Shown here: positions 22,664-33,450 of the stretch, one piece after another
How positions within the stretch are numbered: the stretch's first letter is position 1
Layout of the letters: each line of letters starts with the position of its first letter
Assembly: GCA_028023455.1 (NCBI GenBank)
Contig: JAQFVV010012397.1
Span: forward strand, 190,001 to 254,000
DNA from: Epiperipatus broadwayi
Lineage: Eukaryota > Onychophora > Udeonychophora > Euonychophora > Peripatidae
Direction: 5' to 3'
DNA: 64,000 nt
Translations under genes and position numbers: made by a program
The notes under the pieces: generated by a model
What the model was told of the DNA's origin: nothing
The model's database searches: none
Seen by the model: the letters and a program-made list of their open reading frames with translations, nothing else

Positions 22664-23005
22664 GCACATGGATAAGCTTACATGAACATTCCAGATTTGT
22701 AGAACAATATTATTCTGTTTTCTTAAAGAATAACCATGTTATCCAATTTTTAACAAATTGGCAACCGGCATCTTTTTTTAATACCTTCTGCTATGACTTG
22801 ACTATTTGCAGCTTTCAATTAAATAACATCTAGTGCACATGGATAAGCTTACATGAACATTCCAGATTTGTAGAACAATATTATTCTGTTTTCTTAAAGA
22901 ATAACCATGTTATCCAATTTTTAACAAATTGGCAACCGGCATCTTTTTTTAATACCTTCTGCTATGACTTGACTATTTGCAGCTTTCAATTAAATAACAT
23001 CTAGA
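22664..23005. repeat. Perfect 171-bp tandem duplication
   Basis: Bases 22664-22834 and 22835-23005 read the same throughout by eye except at the last base, starting GCACATGGATAAGCTTACAT. They lie inside the old, stop-riddled pol remnant, so the duplication is much younger than the element or is an assembly artefact. Confidence 0.9.
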
Positions 23006-23399
23006 TAGTTAGCTTCCTAATCTCAAAACAGGCATGTGCTTTTCTCTAGAGTTCTAGAATGAGTGTCTGCATGCTTTTTTTACTTTCCCAACTTCTATAT
23101 TTCAAAATCATATGAAGCTAAAATATTAATTCATAATAGCATACATTGGCTAGAATGGTGTGGAGTCTTATTTTTTCCAAAAATCCCCTGTAAAAATCTA
23201 TGATCCATAAAGTTTCTAAACATATTGTTGAAATTTCTTTAACATGAATTTTTTGAGAGCTTCATTATCCAATTGGGTATATTTTTTCTCATCTATTGAG
23301 AATGTTCTGGATGCATATGCTACAGCATGTTTACCCCCTATATAATGTGAGTAATTATCACACCTATTTTGAAATACAAAGCATACACTTTTATAACAA

Positions 23400-24480
23400 C
23401 TTCTTAGTCTTTATGATAATTACTAATAATTAGTTAAAAATCAGCAACCCTTTAACCTCTCTAAAAGTCACATCCTGTTGAATTTTTTCACTTCAATCAC
23501 TGATTCTCTTTTTGAATATTTCATTGAGAGTTTGCTATATGGAGATTTCTTTCAGGAAGTTTTCAAAAAAATTAAATAGGTCTAGAAAAGTTCTTTTAAT
23601 ATTTGTTGGCTTCAGAGCATTCTTAACTACTTTAACCATCACCAGATTAGGATATTTCCCTTTATCCATTATGATATATGCCAAAATTTAATTTATTTTA
23701 TTGCCCATATATACTTTGTGGCATTAAGTCTAGCTCTGAATTTGTTCAACTTTTTGCATACAATGTCTATGTGTTTCCTTACCTTATTTTTGTTTTCAGG
23801 AACTATTAAAATATTCAGATATGGTATACCTTCTTACGTTTCTTTTAAAAGACTCAATTTTAGCTTCAAAAATATTAGCTACTATAGTAATTCTATATGG
23901 TAACTTATTGAACTTAAACAGGCTCGTATGCATATTTATTGTAAGAACATCGGATGTCTTAGTAGTGACCAAAATTTGATAAAATGCTGTTAATCCAATT
24001 TGGCAAAATAAGAGATGCTCTGCATAAAAACTAATACTTCTTTTACTCTTGGTATTGGGTTAGCTTCTTTACTGATGTTTTTTGTTTACCATTAATCGGT
24101 ATTCACTGCATATTCTTATGTCACCATCCATCTTTAAAATAACAATTATAGGTGTAGCCAATCTAGATTCTTCTGTGGATGAAATAATGCCTTTATTTAC
24201 TAAGTCCTTTTGTCCTTCTTCCATTTTAGTTCAAGGGCAAAATAAACTTACCTTGGTCTATAAATGACTGTTTGTGTGTTTATGTCTATTGATTTGGTCT
24301 TTAACACTGCTTGGCTGAATTTTAAAAGCTGCAGAAATTTATTCCTTATTTCAGAATCTAGTTGTATTTTTTTAATAATATTAATCCCCATTTCCAAAGG
24401 CTTGGAAACAATTTTCTTTCAATATAGGGTTCACATCCTTACCTACAACATATAATGGTAGATATTTTAGCTATCTGTTA
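23400..24480 (-). pseudogene. Gypsy protease end and reverse transcriptase remnant
   Basis: On the minus strand: YLPLYVVGKDVNPIL (about 24430-24475), the tail of the protease; KMEEGQKDLVNKGIISS (about 24190-24235) and DGDIRICSEYRLMVN (about 24090-24135), matching the KKDGxIRICGDYxxTVN block of Mag/K02A2.6-like RTs; FAKLDLTAFYQI-type palm sequence split by a stop (about 23990); LFKFNKLPYRI (about 23920), where RLPFG is usual; and FLDLFNFFENFLKEI (about 23545-23600), the connection to RNase H. The catalytic YxDD is not readable. Confidence 0.75.
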
Positions 24481-25250
24481 CTTTTACTGACATAATTATC
24501 ATTCTTTTAATATTAATAGGGTTTCCATTTATGTCCATCACAATCAAGTTTGTCTTTATAATTTGAATTTTGTCATTCATTTCCTATTTATAGCTATCCA
24601 ATAAATGATGAGGGATGCTATCTATTTCCATTATGATAATTTGGTCAGATTTTGACATTTAATAAATTTATCCATATCATCGCTTTCCAATATTTTTTTT
24701 CAAATTTGCTGAACTCTTATAATGCTCTTCCTCTCAATTTACTATTTGCTTGTACATTCATGTTAGCCATTCTTTGTTGTTCTTACAAACGTTTGACATA
24801 TAACTTATCGGTCTGCAATTTTTATATTTGCCTTTTCTAAATTTATATATTTTCTTTAAATATTCTTTTCTTTCAGAGCAGTAGCAAATTTAGACAATTT
24901 CTTTTGTATTACTATTTGTCATTTGCATCTTTGCCTTAATGAATGATGCAATTGAATTGAAAATATATGCCATATTTTTAATTTCTGTTGAACATGGCAC
25001 AACAGCTTAATGCACTATTCCTCTTTCTATAGCAGTGATATACGTTACTGTAGAATCACTTAGTAATCTTTGTCTAACCATATGCTATGAAAGCTGGTTT
25101 AATAACTTCCTCCAGTCCATCTTTAAGCTGACATTCTTTTGTCAGTTAGTGCAGTATTATATTATACTCTCATATGTATTCCATGGCTGATTGCATTCTA
25201 TTTTGGAAACATACTGGAGCTGTACTTTGAAATTATCACTTTAAAGTGTT
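24481..25250 (-). pseudogene. Upstream gag/protease region of the same element, very decayed
   Basis: Position and fragments such as KECQLKDGLEEVI suggest gag and protease sequence, but no domain can be supported with confidence. No 5' LTR follows; a foldback repeat at 25258 marks the boundary. The hydrophobic plus-strand frames here are antisense shadows. Confidence 0.35.
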
Positions 25251-25257
25251 AACTAAC

Positions 25258-25526
25258 TATAAAGCTTTGAGTCCAAAATGAAAACAAAAATATTTTCAAT
25301 TCAAGTTCATTAGTTTGTATAGTGTTTTCAGATCCAAGGCTCCTCACTGAAACTAGTCTGGAGATATTGGATGAGTAGGCACTAGATAGGGATTTTATGC
25401 ACAAACCTTCCTGCATCCATTGATTAATCTGGCTTGCATTGAGTTACTGTATGGAGAGTTTTGCCTCTGTGTTAAACAGCTTATATATGCATAAAGAATG
25501 GTGATCATGTGATGTTTAGTGGTTAA
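25258..25526 (+). repeat. Foldback repeat family member
   Basis: It matches the right half of the repeat at 45146-46018: AAAATATTTTCAATTCAAG, ACTAGTCTGGAGATATTGG, GATGAGTAGGCACTAGATAG, TGGAGAGTTTTGCC, then the end GGTGATCATGTGATGTTTAG. A short internal stretch is missing relative to the other copy. Confidence 0.85.
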
Positions 25527-26015
25527 AAATAAAATTTACTGGAAATAGCTACAGACTATTATGCATATTAAGAAAAGTTAATTTTATGCAAATTAGTAAA
25601 ACTGATTAAAAAGTCTGCAGAAGAATTGAGTGAAAATAGAAGAAAAGTAAACTATTGAAAAGATAATGTAGTGAAATTGAAGTTGTTCTGCAAATAAATA
25701 AATAGTCAAGAATCTAATTGGACTATCACTGAATTATGAGCAAATTGTGCTTACAAAATTATACAGTTACAAGTTGTAGAATAAAAAAAACTTTATAGAT
25801 GTTAATCCCCAAGGAGATATGAACTTTAAAGAGATCTGAGTGACCTTATTGTCATCTAGCAGTTAGCAAGTTGAATTACTAATATCATTATTATTATTCA
25901 GGGTAAATAAATTTTAAAAATTTTTATTTAAGCTTTGCTGTTTTTCTTATTTAATAAAAATATAATTATCCAACTGCCAACTGATTTCATAGCCCTGGGT
26001 ATATTAATATTATAA
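25527..26015. other. AT-rich spacer, no gene seen
   Basis: Low-complexity sequence up to the start of the next LTR. Nothing recognised. Confidence 0.4.
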
Positions 26016-26385
26016 TGTAAGTGAAGATTAAAATTATATTTAACAATAAAATCTTGAACAATTATGTGTAATAATTGTCTTTTATGTGTATGGAATAAGA
26101 CAATGACGTATATATATTAAAAGATCTTGTTTGAAGAAATAAATTGTACATCAATTAATAATAATATTTATAATCAAACTATTGTTGTATACTTTGTTAA
26201 TTTCTTTAAATGTGAGATTGAGTAATCTACCCTCATTCATCGAAAGTAACTCGTGTTCTCCATGAACTAGGTTGGCATTATAAATCGGTATTGTATATGA
26301 TGGTCACTATTATTTCATGAAATAAAATATTGTTTTAAATATGCATGCATTGGTTTATTTCCTGATGCTTAAAGCCAAGTGGTCA
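26016..26385 (+). repeat. 5' LTR of the short element
   Basis: Shares AACAATAAAATCTTG, TGTGTAATAATTGTCTTT, AATAAATTGTACATCAATTA and AAATAAAATATTGTTTTAAA with 29485-29820. The right-hand copy lacks about 35 bp near the middle. Confidence 0.8.
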
Positions 26386-26699
26386 CCAAGTAATTTATGT
26401 AACTAAATAGAGAAAAATGTAAATCATGAAATATGATAAATATGATTATTACATAGTATATCCGACATTTGTAAATTATTGGTTTGCCCAGGATTAGGGC
26501 TTTGTTTTTCAGTTATTATAAAATCCTATTTGCCTGAGTTAGATGAATAATATAGATGATCAGTTAATATTTCTTTTTTTATATTGTAATTATAATATAT
26601 AAAAAAAAACCAACAACAACAAGAACAATCAAAGCAAGTTGCGCTGGGAAGATATTCAAATATGTGTCATGTTCCAAGATGTTCCAGGAGACAATTGAA

Positions 26700-26940
26700 A
26701 TAATAAATTTATGATGTATCCAGTTATAATCATATCGAAATAATATGCTTTTGGTGTATCCAGTTTTAATCATATTAAAATACTAAGTTTATGGTGTATT
26801 CAGTTATAATCATCCTGAAATAATAAGTATATGGTGCAGCCAGTTATAATCAGCCTGAAATAATAAGTTTATGGTAGATCCAGTTATAATCATATTGAAA
26901 TATTAAATTTTGAGTATATTGGTTATAATTATATTGATAA
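26700..26940. repeat. 40-bp minisatellite, six units
   Basis: The unit is ATAATAAGTTTATGGTGTAT plus CCAGTTATAATCATATTGAA with variants. The CAGTT block recurs every 40 bp (about 26721, 26761, 26801, 26841, 26881) with a decayed last unit. Confidence 0.9.
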
Positions 26941-26974
26941 TAAGTTTATTGTGTTTAAAATTTTGAAGATTACT

Positions 26975-28125
26975 AAAATGGAGAAGGAAAATAGTGAGAA
27001 TAAAGAGCAGAATAAGATAATAGTAGCAAAACACTTCTGAAACAAGTTATGAAGAAGATAGTTTGGATACTTCTGATATGGACAATGTCCATCCAGATAG
27101 TGATTTGTGCAACCAAATAAAGCATAAAGATATTAATAAAGAAATAAAAATGCATGAGAATACTGCAACAACATCACAATTAGACATAATGATTAACTCT
27201 ATATCTGAACAGTTGGAATTGAAAATAGACAATAATCAAAAACAGATGGAGCAAATAAGGTGAACTGTGGAAAATAATCAAAAGCAAATGGAGCAAATAA
27301 ACTGAACTATGGAAAATAATCAAAAGCAAATGGGGTAAATAATGCAATTTGCACAAAATTTAAAAAAAAAAACAGATGTTAACATGAATAGTTCAGAAGA
27401 TGGATAATTTTTGAAAACCATTTAAATCAGAGCAAATAATAGATTATTTAAAGCAAATAGACGATAAGCTAAAAAATGAGCAAGTAGAAATTCAAAAAGA
27501 AACAATAAATCAAATCATGGATGATGAACAAGATCAATTGCTTTTAATCAGAGAATGAGCCAAATCTACGTGGTGAACTTTTGATTGAAGTAAGGACAAA
27601 ACTATTAAAGTAAAAGGTACAAAATGAATAGAAACATGTTCAAATAAAAGAAGAAATAGTATAACTTGAACTTGTTGAATTAAAACAAGTAGATGATAAT
27701 AAACTAAACCTAATGAAAAAATTAAAAATAAGCAAGAATTGTTAAAACTAAACATCCAAATATATGAAGATAAGCCTGAAGAATCACAACTAAAGTCAGA
27801 TGGATCAAAACAATATGATGTACTGTATCCAGGCCAGTTATAATCTCACAGCTGGAATAACAAATACAAATGAAAATTGAATAGAGTTTAGCATATTTCC
27901 AAAACAAAATGGAGTTATTGCTTGCCTTCTATACTGATCAAACTATTGGATAAACAAATTCAACAGTATGAATTAAACATTAAATCTACATATAATATGG
28001 ATGTATTGTATTTACACAGAACTATGCAGAAGAACAATTTCATTCAACTTCAACTTTATTTACAAATGGGAAGTAAGAGAACACAATTTTCTCTCACACC
28101 AATTACTTCTCCAAAATTACCATAA
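26975..28125 (+). pseudogene. Coiled-coil gag-like remnant
   Basis: An acidic leader with DTSDMDNVHPDSD is followed by a long helix-type stretch and a roughly 14-residue repeat built on NNQKQMEQI, present three times with stops between (27228-27340). Further E/K/Q-rich fragments continue to about 27760. A stretch near 27800-27930 and the 67-residue frame at 27922-28125 could be the capsid part. Such heptad repeats are common at the N terminus of gag in some gypsy elements; assignment here is inference from layout between two LTRs. Confidence 0.5.
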
Positions 28126-29484
28126 AAGCAAAAAAACTCCAGATAGACATTACTATCAATTACAGTTATACAATCTTACTTTATTGACAAATTACTGCAT
28201 AAACAGTTAATAAATTACCACATGGGCATTTGAGAATTTGAAATGAATAATCTATTATCCATTTCAATATATATATATATATATTATTCAAGCAATAAAA
28301 ATGATATGCAAATTTTGTTTAAAAAAAACTAAAATGAGATTCAAGAGGGAACTAAGTTAATATATAAAATCAGCTTTTCTTTTCCTGGTAAATTAATCTG
28401 AAATATTACTTCATACAAATCCCACTGAACTTCCACTATGCTTTGAGAATAAAAAAAGAAACACTACCAGCTAGCTATGTCTAATCTAGGATACTTGTAT
28501 TATTTCAAATAACTTCAGTGAAAATGCAGAACAATACTCATTTCAAATAGCAGAGATAGAATTGTGAAAGCATATTATAATTATATATGATCTCTTTTAT
28601 AATATTTATCAGAAAAAAAATATATATGATATCTATTTTTTGTTTTATATTTAAGAGATTAATTGACCTTTATTAATTTGAATTTATATTTAAGTTTGTA
28701 ATACAGATATTATGTATAAAAATTGTCAGGTTTTTTTTAAAAAGGATAAAAAAATTGCTCCATTATTATATTTGTGAATAATATTATAGCAGCATTCTTT
28801 AATGTATCTAAATATATATTGCTTTATATAAATTATTATTTTAAAAAGAAAAAGTGAAGAAATAATGAAAATGTAAATGCGATATTCAAGCATAAATAGT
28901 CCAGGTCTTAAATAATTGTAATTAATGATGTAATTATATCAACTATCTATTCATTCATAGTTTAACCCTATTTAATTACCGAGAATTAGATTTTATGTAG
29001 ATAAATTATATATATATGCAGTTGTTTGTTCACCGTTAAATAGTTTAAGTATATTTGCATCAATATGGTACAATATATTCCTATCTAGTTTTAATGAATT
29101 AGAGATCCGTCTTGGAATGAGCCATCTCTGCATAAGTTATAATTATACTCAATTAAGGTTAGGATCCGAAAGGCCACCCTCATAGTTATTATTATATAAA
29201 AATATTTTATGGAATTAAAGTATTGTTGTCAAAAAATAGCGATTATATTTGATTAAATTGGGATCTAAAAAAGACTATTCTTTATAATTATTGTTATATA
29301 ATGATAGTGTTGATATCTATCCCATATAGAATATATATGTTAATCATAGGAAATGTACGATTCAAAAAAAATGTTTATATTTATGGGTTCATACATGCAT
29401 AGAAATGTGTTTTAAGACTACTGAAGTTGGAATTTGCTATACGGTTAATGTACTTTGTCATTCATAACTATATGAAAATTATAA
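28126..29484. other. 3' internal part of the short LTR element
   Basis: AT-rich with an (AT)n run at 28267-28285 and loosely repeated GGATCYGAAARG / GGGATCTAAAAAAG blocks near 29160 and 29260. No protein domain seen. Confidence 0.45.
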
Positions 29485-29820
29485 TGTAAATGAAGAATAA
29501 AATTAAATTTAACAATAAAATCTTGGGCATTTATGTGTAATAATTGTCTTTCTGTGTAAATGGAATAAGATAATAATGTATATAAATGAAAGGGACTTTG
29601 TTTGATGAAAATAAATTGTACATCAATTAATTATATTTGTACTCAAATGTGAGAATGTGTGGTCTATTCTCATTCATCAGGAGTAACTTGTGTTCTCTGT
29701 GATCTAATCTGGCATTACTAATGGGTATTGAATGTGATAATCACTGTTATTCAGTGAAATAAAATATTGTTTTAAATACAATGTGTTGGTTTATATCCTG
29801 ATGCTTTAAGCCAGGTGACA
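29485..29820 (+). repeat. 3' LTR of the short element
   Basis: Partner of 26016-26385; see that entry for shared blocks. Confidence 0.8.
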
Positions 29821-30368
29821 CCCATAAATAAATAAATTCATGAAATAACCTAAATCTGACAATTACAATATATATAAAGCATCTCACAATAATTGAAAAT
29901 TAGAGGATGGACTTTGTCATTAAATGAAAATTGTTAAAAAAATTGTTTGGCTACAGTGTTATATTAATCACTGGTAATGAAAACTGTGAATAAAAGAACC
30001 AAATAGCTATTATTAAGATTAAAAGAATATATTCTCCCTTTATTTAAACATGCTTTGCTATATTACTTCTTGATTTTATTTAATTAAGATAAATAATTTT
30101 TAAAAAAGTACTTTTTTTTCCTGATGTGTAAATATATATATATAAATGCTTAAAAATAATTTATAAAGAGACATACATGTAGTACATAGTAAATTTTAAT
30201 ATAAAGAGACATATACATAGTACATGGTAAATTTTAAGAGAATAATCTCAAATATACTTTTATTTAATATATGCAATGGTAGCTACATCATTTTCTCTGG
30301 AAAAGTTATTGATCTGCTAATATAAACACAATAATAAAACACTTTGAGTTAATAAAAAATGTACTTAC
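29821..30368 (-). other. Presumed intron of the CCP gene
   Basis: AT-rich. Contains a local duplication (AAAGAGACATACATGTAGTA / AAAGAGACATATACATAGTA, about 30165-30235). No exon seen. Confidence 0.45.
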
Positions 30369-30530
30369 TAATACATGATGGTATTTTTGTCCACAATCGT
30401 TTAGAAGAGCAAAAAATTTTTGAAGATCCATTTATTTTATAACCTTCATTGCAATGATATTCTGCTGTTCCATTTGGTATAGAGAAATTATAAATTGCAT
30501 TTGGTACTTCAGGTGGTTCACCACATGTCA
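30369..30530 (-). CDS. CCP/sushi exon e
   Basis: A 162-bp exon with acceptor TATTTAG and donor GTAAGTACA, both in phase 1. One CCP module of the most canonical kind in the window: VTCGEPPEVPN, EYHCNEGY, IFC, LWTKIPSC. NFS, NGT and NGSS are N-glycosylation sites. The next module on the 5' side is 171 bp upstream (30702-30872). Its sequence is clearly different from the 12-14 kb modules, so it is an older member of the same gene or the end of a neighbouring CCP gene. The same strand and matching phase favour one gene with a transposon-filled intron of about 16 kb. Confidence 0.75.
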
Positions 30531-30701
30531 CTAAATAGTTCAAAACATTATTAGGACACTGAATACAAAAATTCTACTACAAACAAATGATTTTTTTTTT
30601 TTATGAAAAACAGTTTTAATTATTAAAACTAATATTTTTTCCAAATACCTTGTTAAATTTACAAATTAAATTACCAAGATATAAAAGTCTGAATGACTTA
30701 C

Positions 30702-30872
30702 ATATACATGTAGGTACATCTGTCCATGATTTATTTGAAATGCAATAAACATTTTCTGATCCTTCCATCACAAATCCAGTATCACATTTATATGTAACAA
30801 GTCCATTTGTTCCAATTTGGAAAGAAAAACTGTGAGAGGAATTTGGTATGGCAACAGCTGGTCCACATGATA
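30702..30872 (-). CDS. CCP/sushi exon f
   Basis: A 171-bp phase-1/phase-1 exon with acceptor CATTTCAG and donor GTAAGT. One CCP module: cysteines in VSCGPA, TYKC, NVYC and VPTC, with Trp in KSWTDVPTC. NSSH and NKSW are glycosylation sites. This is the most 5' exon of the gene I can see. No signal-peptide exon, start codon or promoter could be placed upstream within the window, although they may lie between 31 and 35.7 kb. Confidence 0.75.
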
Positions 30873-32235
30873 CTGAAATGAAAAATGTAAATGAAATTAA
30901 TTATTTATACAAAAATAAATCAATATTTTTGTATCAATTGGGTATTAAAGAAAACTAGTGAATTACAACAGCTTTCTTTAAACTTAAAAGTTTTATTTTA
31001 AAAATATATTTATTTCCCAAAATTATATATATAAATTATTATAAAATAAAACAGATTTAGAAAAAAGGAAGTATTATATTAAGTAATTATCTAATGCAAT
31101 ATAAAGACAACAATGTACATTAAATAGTATAAATTATATTTATATAAGTAGACAATTCAGTAATCAAAATAATTTTACAAATAGAGTAGCATTGTATCTC
31201 ACAAAGAGTTTAATGAGAGAATATCTTCAGTTCTATGGAATGATCAAAATTATTAATTCTGGAATCACTTAGCAAAATATTACACAAGTTTAATATAGAT
31301 CTAGACATATGAGGTGTGGTTAAATTACAATCAAATATAATCTGAAAGAAATAAATTTCTCAGAGTTGATTATGTCACTATGAACTATAGTAAGCAGCAT
31401 AATCGTTTTTTAGATTGAATAACAATTGTTAAACATCCAGTAATAATGGCAAAAAGCAATTAGTAATAAAATCACTGAAATCTAGTAAAAGTGAAGGAGC
31501 AAATAAAGATTAGTACTAAAAGATACTATAGAAATGTATCAGACAATGCATTATACTTGCTGTATATTAAAAAGTTTGAAAAAGCTCATTCACCACTTCA
31601 CTTTGTGTATGATAATCTAAGCAGCTACTGTTATGCAATGGATACCATTTCAATAATAAAATTAATTCAAGTAACACAATTTTGGGTAAAAATTCAATAA
31701 AATTGCATAGGATTAATGCACAAAGTATCTGAACATAACTGAAGCAAGATGATAACATATAACAAATTTATGTCATGCTATAATGGACTTAAAAATAAAT
31801 GAGCATTGCTCGAATTCATAGTAGTAGAAGTGGTATTCATTAAAATATGTACAATTCTAAGTCATTATAAAAGAGTAGGAATCACTACTTAATAAAAATG
31901 ATTAAAAAAAGTGACATAGATTTTGTATGGATCGTGTATTTATTCACTGTAAAAGATAAAATACAGTCTTTATATAGCTTAGTCTATTGCTGGGCAAAGG
32001 TCTCTATGACAGTCACCCATAAAGTAACAGCAAAGAGATAGAAATTATTCACCATGTTATAGTGAGATAATTTAGTGACCAATATTTAATGACTGTTTAA
32101 GTAAATTTAATATCAACTCAGCAAGCGTGATCACACTATATCATGTGGCCCTTCTATTTGTTGTTTATGAACTTGAAGTTTGAATTTAAATATATAATAT
32201 TTGAGTGTGTGTATGATGTATAAAGGTTATTGGTT
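30873..32235. other. Presumed intron or 5' flank, no exon seen
   Basis: The 69-residue frame at 31491-31700 and the overlapping minus-strand frame have no recognisable domain. Nothing else is supported. Confidence 0.4.
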
Positions 32236-32239
32236 ACAT

Positions 32240-32560
32240 TTATATATATATATATTATAACCGGACCCCCATACAATTCCTTTATTACCTCGGTTGTAAC
32301 AATTTCCTGATGAGCATATTGTAGGAAGGAACCATCGATTGGCTTTCCCCAATACAGACGTCACCCCTCTACAACAATATTTCCTGATCATCAGAGGATG
32401 TAGCACCATAGAGACTGGAAACACTTAGAAATTTCTGTGTTTGGATTCCCAAATGGCACCACTAGAGTTTCATCTCACTACAACCTGACTTACCTAGGTC
32501 TAGTTATGCCAGACATAGCTCAGGAGGCATGAAATTCTCATGAACAAGTGCAATGAATAA
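32240..32560 (-). repeat. GC-richer segment of unknown repeat type
   Basis: It stands out by composition. On the minus strand it holds two loosely similar units of about 65-75 bp, one with GATCAGGAAATATTGTTGTA and one with CATCAGGAAATTGTTACAAC, each followed by a G-rich stretch. The 65-residue open frame has no domain. It is probably an old repeat; family not recognised. Confidence 0.4.
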
Positions 32561-32789
32561 TAAGTGATGCAAAAAAAATGGAACTGAACAACTGAAATTA
32601 ATTTTAAGTAACAACAGTTTTATTAACAATGATACTGATAAGTCCTTCCAATAAAGTTCATCCTTCATTTCAAATGAAGGCTCATTTTAATTTATCTTGG
32701 GTAAAGAATTCAAAGGATCTTTTATCAAGTAGACGTCTACCATTATTGCATGAATATTTTTAACTATTTGTTCCATTTCTGTATATCCC

Positions 32790-33450
32790 TTTTAGGTAGG
32801 TAAATAGGTAAGATGAGCAATTCCAGATTTGCGAAGCTTCTATAATTCAGTCAAGTATGGATGTGTATTTATACACATAAGTCTCATTATTTTATTCATA
32901 CACAATCAATATGCATGTAAGCATTTGTAATTCATATAGTACTTCATTAACTTTAAATTTATCACAGGTAAGTAAACAGGTAATGTAAGCAATTCTGGGT
33001 TTGTGGACTACTCATAATTCAGTCAAGTATAAATGTGCATTTATGCACATAAGTTTAATTATTTTATTCATTTATGGTCCATTGTGTCTCTTGGTATAGA
33101 TCCAATAATAGTACAATATGAATTAAAGAATGCAAGTTTTTTAACAATTTACATCTTTAGTTATTTAGTTAATTCACAGAGAGGAGTGAAATATATGAAG
33201 ATAACTGATAGCATTTAATTCAGAGTTTCACTTAATTCAAACAAATATTTCATTAACAGTGCATTGTGTCTCTTGGTATACATCCAATAATAGTACAATA
33301 TGAATTAAAGAATGCAAGTTCTTTAACAATTTACATCTTTAGTTATTTAGTTAATTCACAGAGAAGAGTGCAATATATGAAGACAACAGAGATAATAATG
33401 AAGATAACTGATAGCATTCTATTTAATTCAGAGTTTCACTTAATTCTGAT
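32790..33450. repeat. Tandem array of diverged 170-182 bp units
   Basis: TAATTCAGTCAAGTAT recurs at about 32843 and 33015 (172 bp), and GTGTCTCTTGGTATA at 33084 and 33266 (182 bp). The second pair is closely similar for about 160 bp; the later unit has a short insertion and a CAATATATGAAGACAACA variant. The two open frames at 33033 and 33266 are the same sequence repeated and are not genes. Confidence 0.75.

Larger units (their letters stand above)
26016..29820 (+). mobile_element. Short LTR element with coiled-coil gag
   Basis: Two direct repeats of about 340-370 bp (26016-26385 and 29485-29820) start TGTAARTGAAGA and end in CA, framing 3.1 kb. Within lies a 40-bp minisatellite and a glutamine/asparagine-rich coiled-coil frame resembling the N-terminal part of some gypsy gag proteins. 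No pol domain is visible. No matching 5-bp target duplication or clear primer site was found, so the exact ends may be off by a few bases. Confidence 0.65.

Noticed and set aside
23718-24840. Several 60-residue hydrophobic plus-strand frames as possible membrane proteins
   Set aside because: They are shadows of the minus-strand gypsy RT and protease remnant.
32488-32560. A minus-strand donor-like CTAGGTAAGT as a further CCP-gene exon
   Set aside because: The sequence before it has stops in all likely frames and no CCP or signal-peptide features.
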